Assembly (NCBI GenBank): GCA_002794775.1
Contig: NBAY01000006.1
Coordinates: forward strand, 806,001-870,000
Direction of reading: 5' to 3'
From: Porodaedalea pini
Lineage: Eukaryota > Basidiomycota > Agaricomycetes > Hymenochaetales > Hymenochaetaceae
DNA: 64,000 nucleotides
Within the stretch, counting starts at the first letter, position 1, and the number at the start of each line of letters is the position of its first letter. Position numbers and translations under genes: made by a program. The notes under the pieces are model-generated. The model was not told the origin of the DNA, searched no databases, and saw nothing but the letters and a program-made list of their open reading frames with translations. Positions 37,099-46,785 of this stretch are shown one piece after another.

Positions 37099-39540
37099 AT
37101 GCCGTTGTCTTTCGCAATACTCAGAGCGAAGATTCGAAATGGACTCGGAAACATGAGGAACGCGCGGGTACGGCGGCGGCGAGTCTTGTCATTCTTCCTG
37201 GCACGCTGGTTGCCTCACATTCGGTGAGTAGCGCCGCGACTCTCGCTGCATTGTCTTGGCCTTATCTGCTTCGTAGTGTGCTCCTGTTTGCTGTTGGGTA
37301 TCTGTGGCTCCTGTTCCCACCATCAAACATCTTAGGAAGAGGTGTTTACATTGATGAGAACGCCCTTCAACCAAGCCAGGTTAGAGCTCACAAAGCGATG
37401 TCTGAAGTTTCCACTTATTGTATTCAACCTCAGGTCAACACCTATTGGAATTGGGGGGAAGTTCACCGTGCAGACCGATATCTGAATGATCTCGAACAAC
37501 TAAGGGATCGAAATGCAACAAGTGTAGAGTGCGTTGCCATCTTATGACGAGTTGCATTTTGTGACGCAGGTCATAGACGGGCAGAACACCTTAAACGCGA
37601 GTTTGAGAAGCTCGGATTACATGCAGCAACTCAGCCATACAACTTCACGACGGCAACAGAGGTGGTTTGATTTGCGGTCCAGGAACGAAGTGTCATGTTG
37701 ATCTCCTTTCAGTCGATTTCAGGCGTGAATTCATATGCAATCTTCTCAGCGCCTCGCATTTCTGGCACGGAGGCCATGGTTATTAGTGCATCCTGGGTGA
37801 GTAGAATGGGAGAAGGGACACTAAACCTGAGAGGTGTCGCAACGGTTCTCGCATTAGCTTCCCATCTCAGAAGTTCGATATCTCCTTAAATTGGAAAGCA
37901 GCATATAAATTGAATTCTTCATCTACAGGGTATTCGCACTGGGCAAGGGACATCATTTTCGTAGTTGGAGACGACTATTTGCCTGGTATGCATGCGTGGC
38001 TGTCTGCGTATCATGCTGACGTCCAGTCGAGTAAGGCTCGAATTCGACATCAATGTTTCCGTTAAAGCTCATGATGCGGTAGACCTCGAAATTCAGCCAC
38101 TTGATTTAACATCTGGTGTGATTTGGACTGCTCTCAATATCGATTATCCTGGACACTCGTTCTCTCATCTGGGCGCTTTCCATGGTACGCAGCCAGTCTA
38201 ACTAAACTATTCAGGGCATTGATCCTCTTTTATTCCCTTAGAGGGCTTGAACGGTCGTTTGCCGAACCAAGATCTTTTCAACTCCTTCCTGATCATTGCA
38301 CGGCATACTGGCGGAGTACCTGTTGTCCTTTACGATCATCTTGATCCAAGGGACTCAGACGACAAATCGTATCCACCGGAATGGCTGCCGTCCGTTATCC
38401 GAACAAACCCGAATTTGCTCGACTTCTCGGTACGGGCTCGGAATATCGCACGACATATGTATTATCAGGCTTCAGGCAAGGGTAGCGGCGTTCACGCCTT
38501 GTACCATAGGTGAGATATCAGATCAAACAGATTTTTTGCTTATGTTAATACTGTAATTTAAGATATCGCATAGATGCCATAACATTGTTCGCAGTCCCTG
38601 CTCACGGCCCTCACGGTTTCTTCACGATTGGAAAGTGCGTCTCGTCTCGCTTTTTATAGCTTTTATGTGGACTGACATGTGTTCAGAACTATCGAATCGA
38701 CTCTGCGCACGATGAATAACCTCCTCGAGCGCTTGCACGCTTCATTCTTCTTCTATATCTTAACGACCCCTACAACTTTCCTTAAGATCGGGCATTATCT
38801 TCCGAGCGTCATCTTGATCAGTGTTGCAACGATGTTTGGTGGACTCAGAGCATGGGTCGTCGCCGGATGGCGTAAGGAGCCCTCAGAAAAATCGACCACC
38901 GAGGACAGCTCTGATGAATGGGTTCGGCAACGCCGGCCTGTAATAGACTCTCTTCTCGTCATGCTGGCTACACATGCTTTGGGCGCACTGTTCTTCTTCG
39001 TCTCGTGGGAAGGGTGGGCGTTCTCTAAAGGCTTACTGAATATTGGCCTGAGGCCAAGCTACATTATCGCAGCGGTATGAATTTGCATTTTTTGAATTAG
39101 ACATTGAGATTGACTTTCTGCAGGCTGGCAAGTTCCTTGTCCTGTCAAACATATGCGCCTGGCTTTCATCGCGCATGGACTCTTCACACTCATCACCAGA
39201 CATCGCTCCCCCATCTGCTGTTCTTAAGGCATTGAACCTCTGCCTAGCGTCCACGCTCGTCTCCGTGACGTCCCTTCTCAACTTCTCACTCGCTGCGCTG
39301 CTCTGTGTCGTACTCATACTCCCTCTCGCCTTACTTCTACCCTCGTCATCCAATTCGCGCGCTACGCGAGACAGCAAACATATCTTGCTTGTAATACATG
39401 CGATGCTTGTTCTGACTGCCTGCGTAAACAGCGGATCATTGTGGGACTGGAGCGTACTTGGGGTGTGGTTTGCACCGTTCATGTCCATTGTATGCGTTCC
39501 CATTCTGTTGCAGGCTGCAGTCGTTTGCGCGTTGTCATAA
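37099..39540 (+). CDS. GAA1: GAA1, GPI transamidase subunit
   Basis: ER membrane subunit of the GPI-transamidase that attaches GPI anchors to proteins. I start it at ATG 37099 because exon 1 (37099-37223, MPLSFAILRAK..., RRRRVLSFFLARWLPHIR) spliced at GTGAGT 37224 to 37277 gives a basic N-terminus followed by the first membrane segment VLLFAVGYLWLLFPP, as in other Gaa1 proteins. Later signatures: VYIDENALQPSQ, WARDIIFVVGDD, LNGRLPNQDLFNSF, YRIDAITLFAVPAHGPHGFF, TIESTLRTMNNLLERLHASF and FFYILTTPTTFLKIGHYLPS, then several hydrophobic helices and the stop at 39540. The luminal region is M28-peptidase-like without catalytic activity in this family. At least seven short introns. Its promoter region faces that of the USP48-like gene (about 200 bp apart). 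Confidence 0.92.
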
Positions 39541-40019
39541 ATGGTTGATGAAGAGCAATAGACTGGTTTTATTCGGATTTTCCTATGCAAAATCGTTTGT
39601 TTCGCATGCACGTCAATCAAAGCTCCTCGAAAAAGCCAATTAAATCGGGCTTAGGCTCGCACTGTATCGTATACAGATACGGGCGTATCCGTTTAAGGCT
39701 TAGAATATACACGTTATACGATACGCTGCGGAGCCCAAATCGGGCTCGAATGCGTTTCAGACTTCATCCATTTTATTCCGACCTGCTAGTGCTACACATC
39801 CAGTATGAGTTGTTGTTCCAATGTTTGGCAAACGCGTCTAGCACTGCCACTCACGTGAGTCCGTCATGACCGCGCGCGTCGATTTGACTCCATTTCATTT
39901 TCTTCTCCTACTTCAACCTAGACGCGCCGGCCGCAGTTCATATTTATCTCTGACTGGCTTTACAGCGCTCGCAGCTTCTAGAGCCGTCCACTCCTTTGAC
40001 TCGCCCTGTATCAGCAAAG
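39541..40019. other. Intergenic gap
   Basis: About 480 bp between GAA1 and the membrane-protein gene. It includes a locally repetitive stretch (CGTATACAGATACGGGCGTATCC-like, 39665-39725) with partial palindromes. No gene recognised. Confidence 0.4.
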
Positions 40020-41792
40020 ATGGCACCATCTTCCCCGCCTCCGGCCCATGCCACTGCTCGGAACTTCAAGGCACGTTCTGGCTATGTGAGGCTGACCAAT
40101 TTACGCATGAAATATCAAGAGAGGGTCAAAGGAATGAAGCAAGCCGACAGTCGAAGGAAAGACACTCATTTGGTTAAGCATAGTTCTGGGAAAAGCAAGG
40201 ATGCACCGGGTGGAGCTCATGCTGCACCGGTGGCCAACGATGTTCAAGCGACCGCTCTTCCAGATCCAATTCCTGCAGACACTGCCTCCAAGCATACCAC
40301 TCTGCGCACGATGCTAACTATACCACCGACCTTCTCTGTGGTCGCAGTTGCAAATGCGGCTAGTACCAGTCAAGTCTCCGCCTCGTCCGAATTCCATTCG
40401 AATGCCCGCTCGACGACAACAGTTTGGGTCCCTGCTTCTGCAACCATTTCATCGCATGCTGGCCTCCAGACGGTGTCTGAATCGATGCATACATCCTCGT
40501 CAAATTCTTCTGGCCACTTGCCAGTATACAGTGTTGTTCTAATCGCCATTGGTGCCACTGGTTTAGTTTTGGCAGCTGTCCTAATTCTCAGGTCTTGTCT
40601 ATGCCGTCACGGACATGTGGATCGCCCCAGGCCATCTGCTCCGATCCTTCAGGAGTCTCCGCTCTTCGGCGGAAAGGAACGCTTCTCGCGGGGGATTTGG
40701 TCAGATCCTTCGTTCAGCCATTTGCTCTCGTCACACACCAAGAACGGAAGGGACGATGGATGGAGGCCTTTGAGCGGCGATAAACAAGTTAGTTCTGAGA
40801 AAATGCAGGATAAGAGGCAATCGGTCTTCGTGACGGCAAATCTCACAGCAAAAGACTTAATGCTACCGCCCTTATCGCCTGCTTCCGTGTACACTATGGT
40901 AGCTCCTCCAACAACTGTTGGAGTCGCCTTGGACTTCCCTGTCCCACCCCAAACTGTGAATTTCAGTACTCAGCCACTCAAAGTCAAGGACAAAGGAACG
41001 GAGCGGAAGACGGTGCGCCGGAGGTCAGTGACTACATCGATGTACGGCGGCGCCGATATCGGTTCCCCGACATTCACGGAAGCGGAGACCGCAATCGCCT
41101 ACCAAGCCTCTCGTCCTGCGCCGACGCCAGGAAAGCCGAAGCTCGGCCAGAAGCCGTCCGGTTCTTCGCGTGAGCATGTTCAGAAACCTACTCGTAAGAA
41201 CGTCCCCTCGCACGTTTCGCAGGGCTCACTCCGCCGCAATTCATCTACGTCGCGTGCGCCGCGCGGGCGCGAGAAGGAAGAGCCATTCATGTACGCGCTA
41301 CCGACTGTGAAGAGCCAGGAACGGCGCGACCGTGATACGAAAGCACTCACGTCCGCTCTTGGACTAGCCTCGCCGCCCCCTCCATCATCGTGCTTTTCTC
41401 CCGTGTCCATATACCCGGACGATTCTCTCTCTGTCGCACATGGTCGTGGATACGGGCGCCCCGCCTCGGAGGCGCCTCTATCGGAGATGCCGAGCCCGAC
41501 GGGCACGCATGCCGCACTCGGAGACATGATGCTTCAGGACTTCCCGTCGACGGCGACATTTACCTCTCTGCAGTCCGGCGACCCCTTCGCAGGCGAGCCG
41601 GTGGGGAAGAAGGGTGGCAAGGGTCGAGTGAACGATCGACCACCTCGCGTACCTTCCCCGCCAACCCTCCCATCTCTTTCTCAAATGGCGCTGGAAAATG
41701 CAGATCCAGACTATCGCAGCCCAACCTACAGTATCTACGGCCTTTATGAAGCGCAGCGGAAGAGCAGGGCGAGTTTACTAGGCGGTAATTAG
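40020..41792 (+). CDS. Single-pass membrane protein with Ser/Thr-rich ectodomain, function unknown
   Basis: One long exon from ATG 40020 (MAPSSPPPAHATARNFKARS), about 590 aa. Residues up to about 168 are Ser/Thr/Ala-rich and likely disordered or O-glycosylated. One strong membrane segment (VYSVVLIAIGATGLVLAAVL, about 40524-40605) is followed by Cys/Arg residues (RSCLCRHGH) consistent with a cytoplasmic side. The tail is Pro/Ser/Arg-rich (KTVRRRSVTTSMYGG, PTRKNVPSHVSQGSLRRNSS) with many potential phosphosites and ends PDYRSPTYSIYGLYEAQRKS. No cleavable signal peptide is evident from this start; a small upstream exon could supply one. The layout resembles fungal Wsc/Mid-type or mucin-like surface proteins, but no Cys-rich sensor domain is present. 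Frame at the start is uncertain. Confidence 0.7.
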   Translation: MAPSSPPPAHATARNFKARSGYVRLTNLRMKYQERVKGMKQADSRRKDTHLVKHSSGKSKDAPGGAHAAPVANDVQATALPDPIPADTASKHTTLRTMLTIPPTFSVVAVANAASTSQVSASSEFHSNARSTTTVWVPASATISSHAGLQTVSESMHTSSSNSSGHLPVYSVVLIAIGATGLVLAAVLILRSCLCRHGHVDRPRPSAPILQESPLFGGKERFSRGIWSDPSFSHLLSSHTKNGRDDGWRPLSGDKQVSSEKMQDKRQSVFVTANLTAKDLMLPPLSPASVYTMVAPPTTVGVALDFPVPPQTVNFSTQPLKVKDKGTERKTVRRRSVTTSMYGGADIGSPTFTEAETAIAYQASRPAPTPGKPKLGQKPSGSSREHVQKPTRKNVPSHVSQGSLRRNSSTSRAPRGREKEEPFMYALPTVKSQERRDRDTKALTSALGLASPPPPSSCFSPVSIYPDDSLSVAHGRGYGRPASEAPLSEMPSPTGTHAALGDMMLQDFPSTATFTSLQSGDPFAGEPVGKKGGKGRVNDRPPRVPSPPTLPSLSQMALENADPDYRSPTYSIYGLYEAQRKSRASLLGGN

Positions 41793-42145
41793 CAGGCTTG
41801 ACGTTGTTGGGACGAAAAGCATTATTTTTCATTACGTTTCAACTACTGTAACTGTTCATTGTACGAAGACATTTGGATTTGTAGCGCTAGTCTGCCATGT
41901 ATTCATCCACAATTATCTAAATTCACGGGCTCAGTCTCCCCCACATCCATAACATTGTATATTAGCAGTTTACGAGCGACATTGAAAACAAGATCAGTGC
42001 AATAGTGTACAGTGTAAGTGGTCGCAACAGAAGAAACCAGTTTCGTAAAAAGCGAGAAACTGCTGAGCGTATATCTCAGCTGATTCGTCTGGACGTTAAT
42101 ATTGAGGCCGGTGTGATGAATTCGCCAAGACTTTGAAATGCCATC
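41793..42145. other. Convergent intergenic gap
   Basis: 3' flanks of the membrane-protein gene and the CHM7-like gene. AT-rich, no further feature seen. Confidence 0.4.
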
Positions 42146-43834
42146 TCACGTCGTCACCCTATCCGGCATAGACGTCCTTGCACCATCAGGAGGGTCCGAT
42201 AAAGACCGCAAAACTTCGGTGTCATCTGCACCTATCAGTGTGCCTGTCCGAGTCGGAACGGATGGCAGAGCTACCGCAGCCGTCGAGGATGCTTCTAACG
42301 CCCTTAATTCCTCCCGCTCTTTCTGCTCACTCTGGACCTCCGCGACAAGGCCCGCGAGCTCCGCCTGGAGCGCATCTTCGTCTTCGTCCTCGACCTGCGT
42401 ACCTACGCGGATCGCTTCGTCGATCTCGCGCTGCTCAGCAGAGGCCTCGGCCATCGCGTCCATCGTTGCATCAATCTTTTCCCGCTGCAGGGAGGGGTGC
42501 GAAAGTATGGCACGTAGTGTAGCGGTAGAAGACTCGTATTGTTTCATTATCTGCCGCGGCGTTCACGTGAGCCAATTTGAAAAGGGAAGAGCCAACAGAC
42601 CATGCATACCTCAACGTCCTGAGCGGCGGTCTCCACTTGTATCAGAGTAGACTGGAGCACCTCTAGCGAACCGAGTCGTTTTCTCAGTAGATCCTCATAG
42701 AGCCTGCGCGATTTGAGGTGCGTCATGGCGACCTCCTTGTGGCCCGCGCGAAGGCATTCACTAATCTTCTGTGTTTTCCTGAATTCGTTGTGGAATCAGA
42801 GTGGGTTAGACGTAATTGGAGGAGATGGAAGGATTGCGCAGCACTTACTCGGTGATCCTCCTATTGAGGCTTTCGACTTGTAGCTCCATGTTCTCCACGC
42901 CCGTCTTCAGTTCTAATATTCCTCTATCCACAGCAGTGATGATCCTTGGTGCTTTGGAGTCCGAAGGGTCGATAACCTTGATAGCCTGGCGCAACAGAAC
43001 TATAATGAGGACAGAATGTACAATTCGAAAAAAGCCACAGCTCACATCTCCGTCAGTAACGACGATCTTTCTATCCCGATCCAAGAACTTATGAAGGACT
43101 CTCAAGTCTGTTTCTGATAGTGCCCAGCCTTCTGGTGGCACGTCCATATGGCTGAATTGCCTCCTGAACGAATCGAAGGTGTATAAGGAGCCGGCGGGAG
43201 AGGAAGTCACATTCTGCCGTAATTGCTTTGTTACGGCGTCCGCAGCCTTCTCCACATTGCTCAGGACGACATACTGCCCCTTTATTTTCTTCCACTGCGA
43301 TGCTTCCGACTCGACACGCTCCGAGTCAACCAAGCTGAGCTGCTCCAAGGCCCACCATAGTGGCTTGCCCAGAGCATATGACACGACTGTATAAGCGAGC
43401 GATCCCCGGTTGTAGACAGAAGTTGGAGAGTCCATAAAATCATCCAGAGGGACTAATGAATGAGTATCTCGTAGCTCAGTCTTTCCTAGCAATGTTGTAT
43501 GAGATAGTGCAGGGGCGGGGGACGATAGCAAGGAACGTACGATGACCGCTGCGAGTCCTAACGGTTTTCCAACACCCTCATAACGAAGAGTCTCTACCAG
43601 CTCTGGACTTGCATGTAAAATTAACGAATCAGAGGTGCCTGTTTGCAATCCTTGTCCGACGAGCGCGCCCAATGTCCTTCTCCACCAGTCAACATTCGAG
43701 CTATAAGCGGCCGGATTTGAGTTCTTCTGACGGGAGATGTCCGAGTATAAGGACTTTAATCTCGTTTTAGATACCGAAGAATATAGTGTATTCCCAACGA
43801 GCTTTGAGTTGGACTTGCTCGTTGGTATGGACAT
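42146..43834 (-). CDS. CHM7: CHM7/CHMP7-like ESCRT-III protein (Snf7 domain)
   Basis: ESCRT-III family member; Chm7/CHMP7 acts at the nuclear envelope, recruiting ESCRT-III for sealing and nuclear-pore surveillance. The start is ATG 43834 (MSIPTSKSNSKLVG); an upstream in-frame extension has only a TTG. The N-terminal winged-helix-like part has DWWRRTLGALVGQGLQ, LGLAAVIVRSLLSS and PLWWALEQLSLVD. The linker region reads KIVVTDGD then AIKVIDPS across a 60-bp intron (splicing at the later CAG). The Snf7 helices contain DRGILELKTGVENMELQVE, LRAGHKEVAMTHLKSRRLYE and KIDATMDAMAEASAEQREID, the last typical of Snf7 helices. Its C-terminal tail is acidic (TQVEDEDEDALQAELAGL). Length and order fit fungal Chm7. 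Confidence 0.83.
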
Positions 43835-45123
43835 GATGGAGGTCGAAGGATGAGACGCGTCCGTGACGCGCGGTCGAATAAGGTGTGAGACTCCCACGAG
43901 AAGAAACAAACCCTATGTCCATTTGCGGTCGAGCGCCGTTATTTGTTTCGTCTCGCTTTCGCTTGCATACGAACAAAACATAAAATGAAGACAGCCCCCG
44001 TACTAGCGTGGTGCGCTCCGCAGCAAGTGTGCGAACAAACAGCGCGCGAAATACATATCAAGGGTCAGAATAAACGCGCTCGCGCGCTCATTGTCGACGC
44101 GGAGCACACGGTCTCCTCAACGAGCAGGGCGCGAACAGGATCATCGTGTCGCGCCGCCAAGATCTTCTCGCGCTACGGCGGTCGCAGATGAGATTGAATG
44201 CCTGGAGGCCGCCTGTGGCTACCGCAGCACTTGAATCTCCCACTCCTCAAGCTGGTATCTTTACACCCTCAAGAGATGGCTTTTGGCGAGGGGCAGTCTG
44301 TTCTTTGGACCGTCGAGGCTATTTCGTTGACCCACATGACTTCATTCTGCTGTCTCCGTATTGCCAAGCCACTGTCTAGAGCCTGCACGGTGTACAAAGA
44401 CCCCTCAATGGACCCAACTTGGTATAAGAGTTTGAGTTTTCGGCTGTAGAAAGATGCATCATGCTGTCGATCTGGCCTTCTCTACCTCCGGGAGCATCTG
44501 GGCGCCGAAGCACTCTGTGAACTGTTCTGGGTGGCCACGTCGACTTGCTGTGACTGTTTCACCCGCTTAATGTCCGCAAGCTCTCCCTCGGTACGCGAGG
44601 AACGCTGCCCTGCTGTGACAGGGATGTAAACTAGCGAATGAGAAGACTTCAAATACGACATTCCTCCGGTGAGTTTGTGGCAGCGTCATGTTCGCAATCA
44701 GCGCCAAGTGCGTTCGTATCTCGAAGCGCGTGGGGCTATTTTTCGCTTTCACGGGGACTTGTCTATTCGAAGTAAGTAATGTCTCGAAGGCAGTGGCCAT
44801 TTTCTTGTCAGTGCCTGACTTGGCTTGTAAATGCCGCACTCTTCGCAGCAGCAAGGCATATACTAGCGCTGTACTCGCCGCATTAACTGCGTCCCTTATC
44901 CATGGAAGCATCTAGGTAAACATTGTCTCGCTGTCTGACTCTCACAGTTGTGTCATACAATTATTGATTTTATTATGTTTATGTGCATCGCCTTTAGGAT
45001 ATAAAGGACCTGCGATACGACCCACTTCAGCAGCCTAGCTCCTCCAGAGCCTCTCAGTCTACCTTCGCTATCGCTGCCTAGCTTCCCTATCATACAGTCT
45101 CTTCCCCTCGATACCTACCGACC
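43835..45123. other. 1.3-kb gap without supported gene
   Basis: Between the divergent CHM7-like and lyase genes. Short ORFs on both strands (for example 44911-44567 minus) lack domain signatures. The right end (about 44990-45123) has TATAAAGG near 45000 and a CT-rich leader, a plausible core promoter for the lyase gene. No RNA gene recognised. Confidence 0.45.
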
Positions 45124-46425
45124 ATGATTTACTCCGGCAAGGAATCTCAGACCATCTCCAACGGTCACGACAACGGCGCGATCCCCGTCCAGGCTATCGT
45201 TCCTGCCCCCATGCCTGTAGTTGCACCCGTCATAACCAGTGACATCTCGATGTCGAGTCAGGCCTCCACTCCCGAAAGCCCTTTGTCGCCAATTGACAAT
45301 GCTCCTGGAGTGTATTACAACGCGCGTCTCGACCCGAAGAACTTCCTTGAGGGCCCTCTTTCTTTTAACCCGGCTACTCGCCTTCGCCAGATGCTTGCGA
45401 GGCCCGGCATCGTTGTAAGCCTCTCCTTAGTCGAATTATCTTGTCACTGTGCCCTTTTTAAAACTTTACTCCACAGGTTGCCCCTGGTATCTGCGACGGC
45501 ATCAGTGCGCGTTGCGCTCTTGAAGCCGGCTTCGACTGTATGTACCAGAGGTCGGTAAATTTAGCTCACTCAGCTTCTCGAGTCTAATCTACCTTCTTCC
45601 AGTGGCGCTGCTACAACTGCTTCGCGCCTCGGTCAGCCCGACCTTGCCATCGCTACTCTGAACGACTTCGTCGAGAGCGCACAGATGGTTTGCAGCATTG
45701 ACCCGACAGTTCCCGTCATCGCCGATGCCGACACGGGCTTCGGTGGCCCCGCAAACGTCGCACGCACGGTGTTCCAATACCACCGGGCCGGCGTCGCGGG
45801 CATGCACATCGAGGATCAGGTACAGACGAAGCGATGTGGGCACCTTATGGGCAAGCAGGTTGTCTCGCGCGAAGAGTTCCTCACGCGCATCCGCGCGGCA
45901 GTCATTGCGCGCGACCAGATCCCCGGGGGCTCGGACTTCGTGATCATAGGCCGCACGGACTCTGCACAGGTGCTCGGCATGGACGAGGCAATTACACGTC
46001 TCAAGCTCGCTGCTGACGCGGGCGCGGACGTGTGCTTCATTGAGGGCGTCAAGACGAAGGAACTTCTCGAGTCAACCGTTGCGGCACTCGCACCCAAGCC
46101 CGTCCTTGTCAATGTCATCTCCGGCGGGCTTACTCCTTCCTTCACCTGTAATGAGGCGGAGGCAATGGGCGCGAAGATCATCAGTGAGTCCAGATAATAA
46201 TTGACCCGGCCTTTGCTAAGATGAATTGCTTTAGTCTTCTCCTTGATTTCTTGCGTCGCCGCCGTGCACGGCATCCGCGCTGCGATGGCATCGCTGAAAA
46301 AGACAGGCACGGACTTCTCCTCTGCACAGGGAATGGACCCGAAAGCATTTTTCGAGGTGATGGGTCTCGACTCTGTCGTCAAACTCGATGCCGCTGCGGG
46401 GGGGAAGGCCTTCGAGCAGTTGTAA
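45124..46425 (+). CDS. PEP mutase/isocitrate lyase superfamily lyase (oxaloacetate hydrolase- or methylisocitrate-lyase-like)
   Basis: Four exons (45124-45414, 45477-45550, 45603-46183, 46235-46425) join to 378 aa. The fold is an alpha/beta barrel that cleaves C-C bonds of 2-hydroxy or 2-oxo diacids using Mg2+. Motifs: VAPGICDGISARCALEAGF, GAATTASRLGQPDLA, VPVIADADTGFGG (Mg-binding Asp pair), AGVAGMHIEDQ and the catalytic loop KRCGH with its Cys at 45835-45837, then IIGRTDSAQVLGMDEAI, CFIEGVK. The N-terminal about 80 residues are Pro/Ser-rich and unlike the family. In wood-decay basidiomycetes relatives include oxaloacetate acetylhydrolase, which makes oxalate; the exact substrate cannot be decided here. 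A possible TATA (TATAAAGG) lies about 120 bp upstream. Confidence 0.88.
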
Positions 46426-46785
46426 ACAATTATTTTCGGGAGACAGTTGTGACGAGAAACAATCTTCTAGATGTCTGTATTATTGCATAGATATTTTTCT
46501 GTAATGGGTGTGCGGTGCACTGTTGCTACAATGCTTTTTGTTTTTTGAATCAATTAATGTTGCTTTCTTTATTCTGAATCTTCATGCAGTTAATGCGGCT
46601 AGTATGACGTAATCGGGCGTATTTACCGCTTGGCTTCTTTAGGTTCAAGTTGAGTTTCAACCTGCTGGCAACCTCACAGTGCCCATGATCTAGTCCGTTT
46701 CCTGCGGCTCTTTTCCTCCCTCCATCACCAACCCTTGCTACACACTTCAGCATCTTATCTGTGACTATAGGTAACGTGGTTGAAA

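Noticed and set aside
37077..37547. Long continuous ORF as the GAA1 5' end
   Set aside because: It reads through a good intron (37224-37276); splicing gives a basic N-terminus directly before the first membrane segment, matching Gaa1 better.
44567..44911. 115-codon minus-strand ORF in the gap before the lyase gene
   Set aside because: No domain, starts with no supporting context, and composition is not distinct from the flanks.
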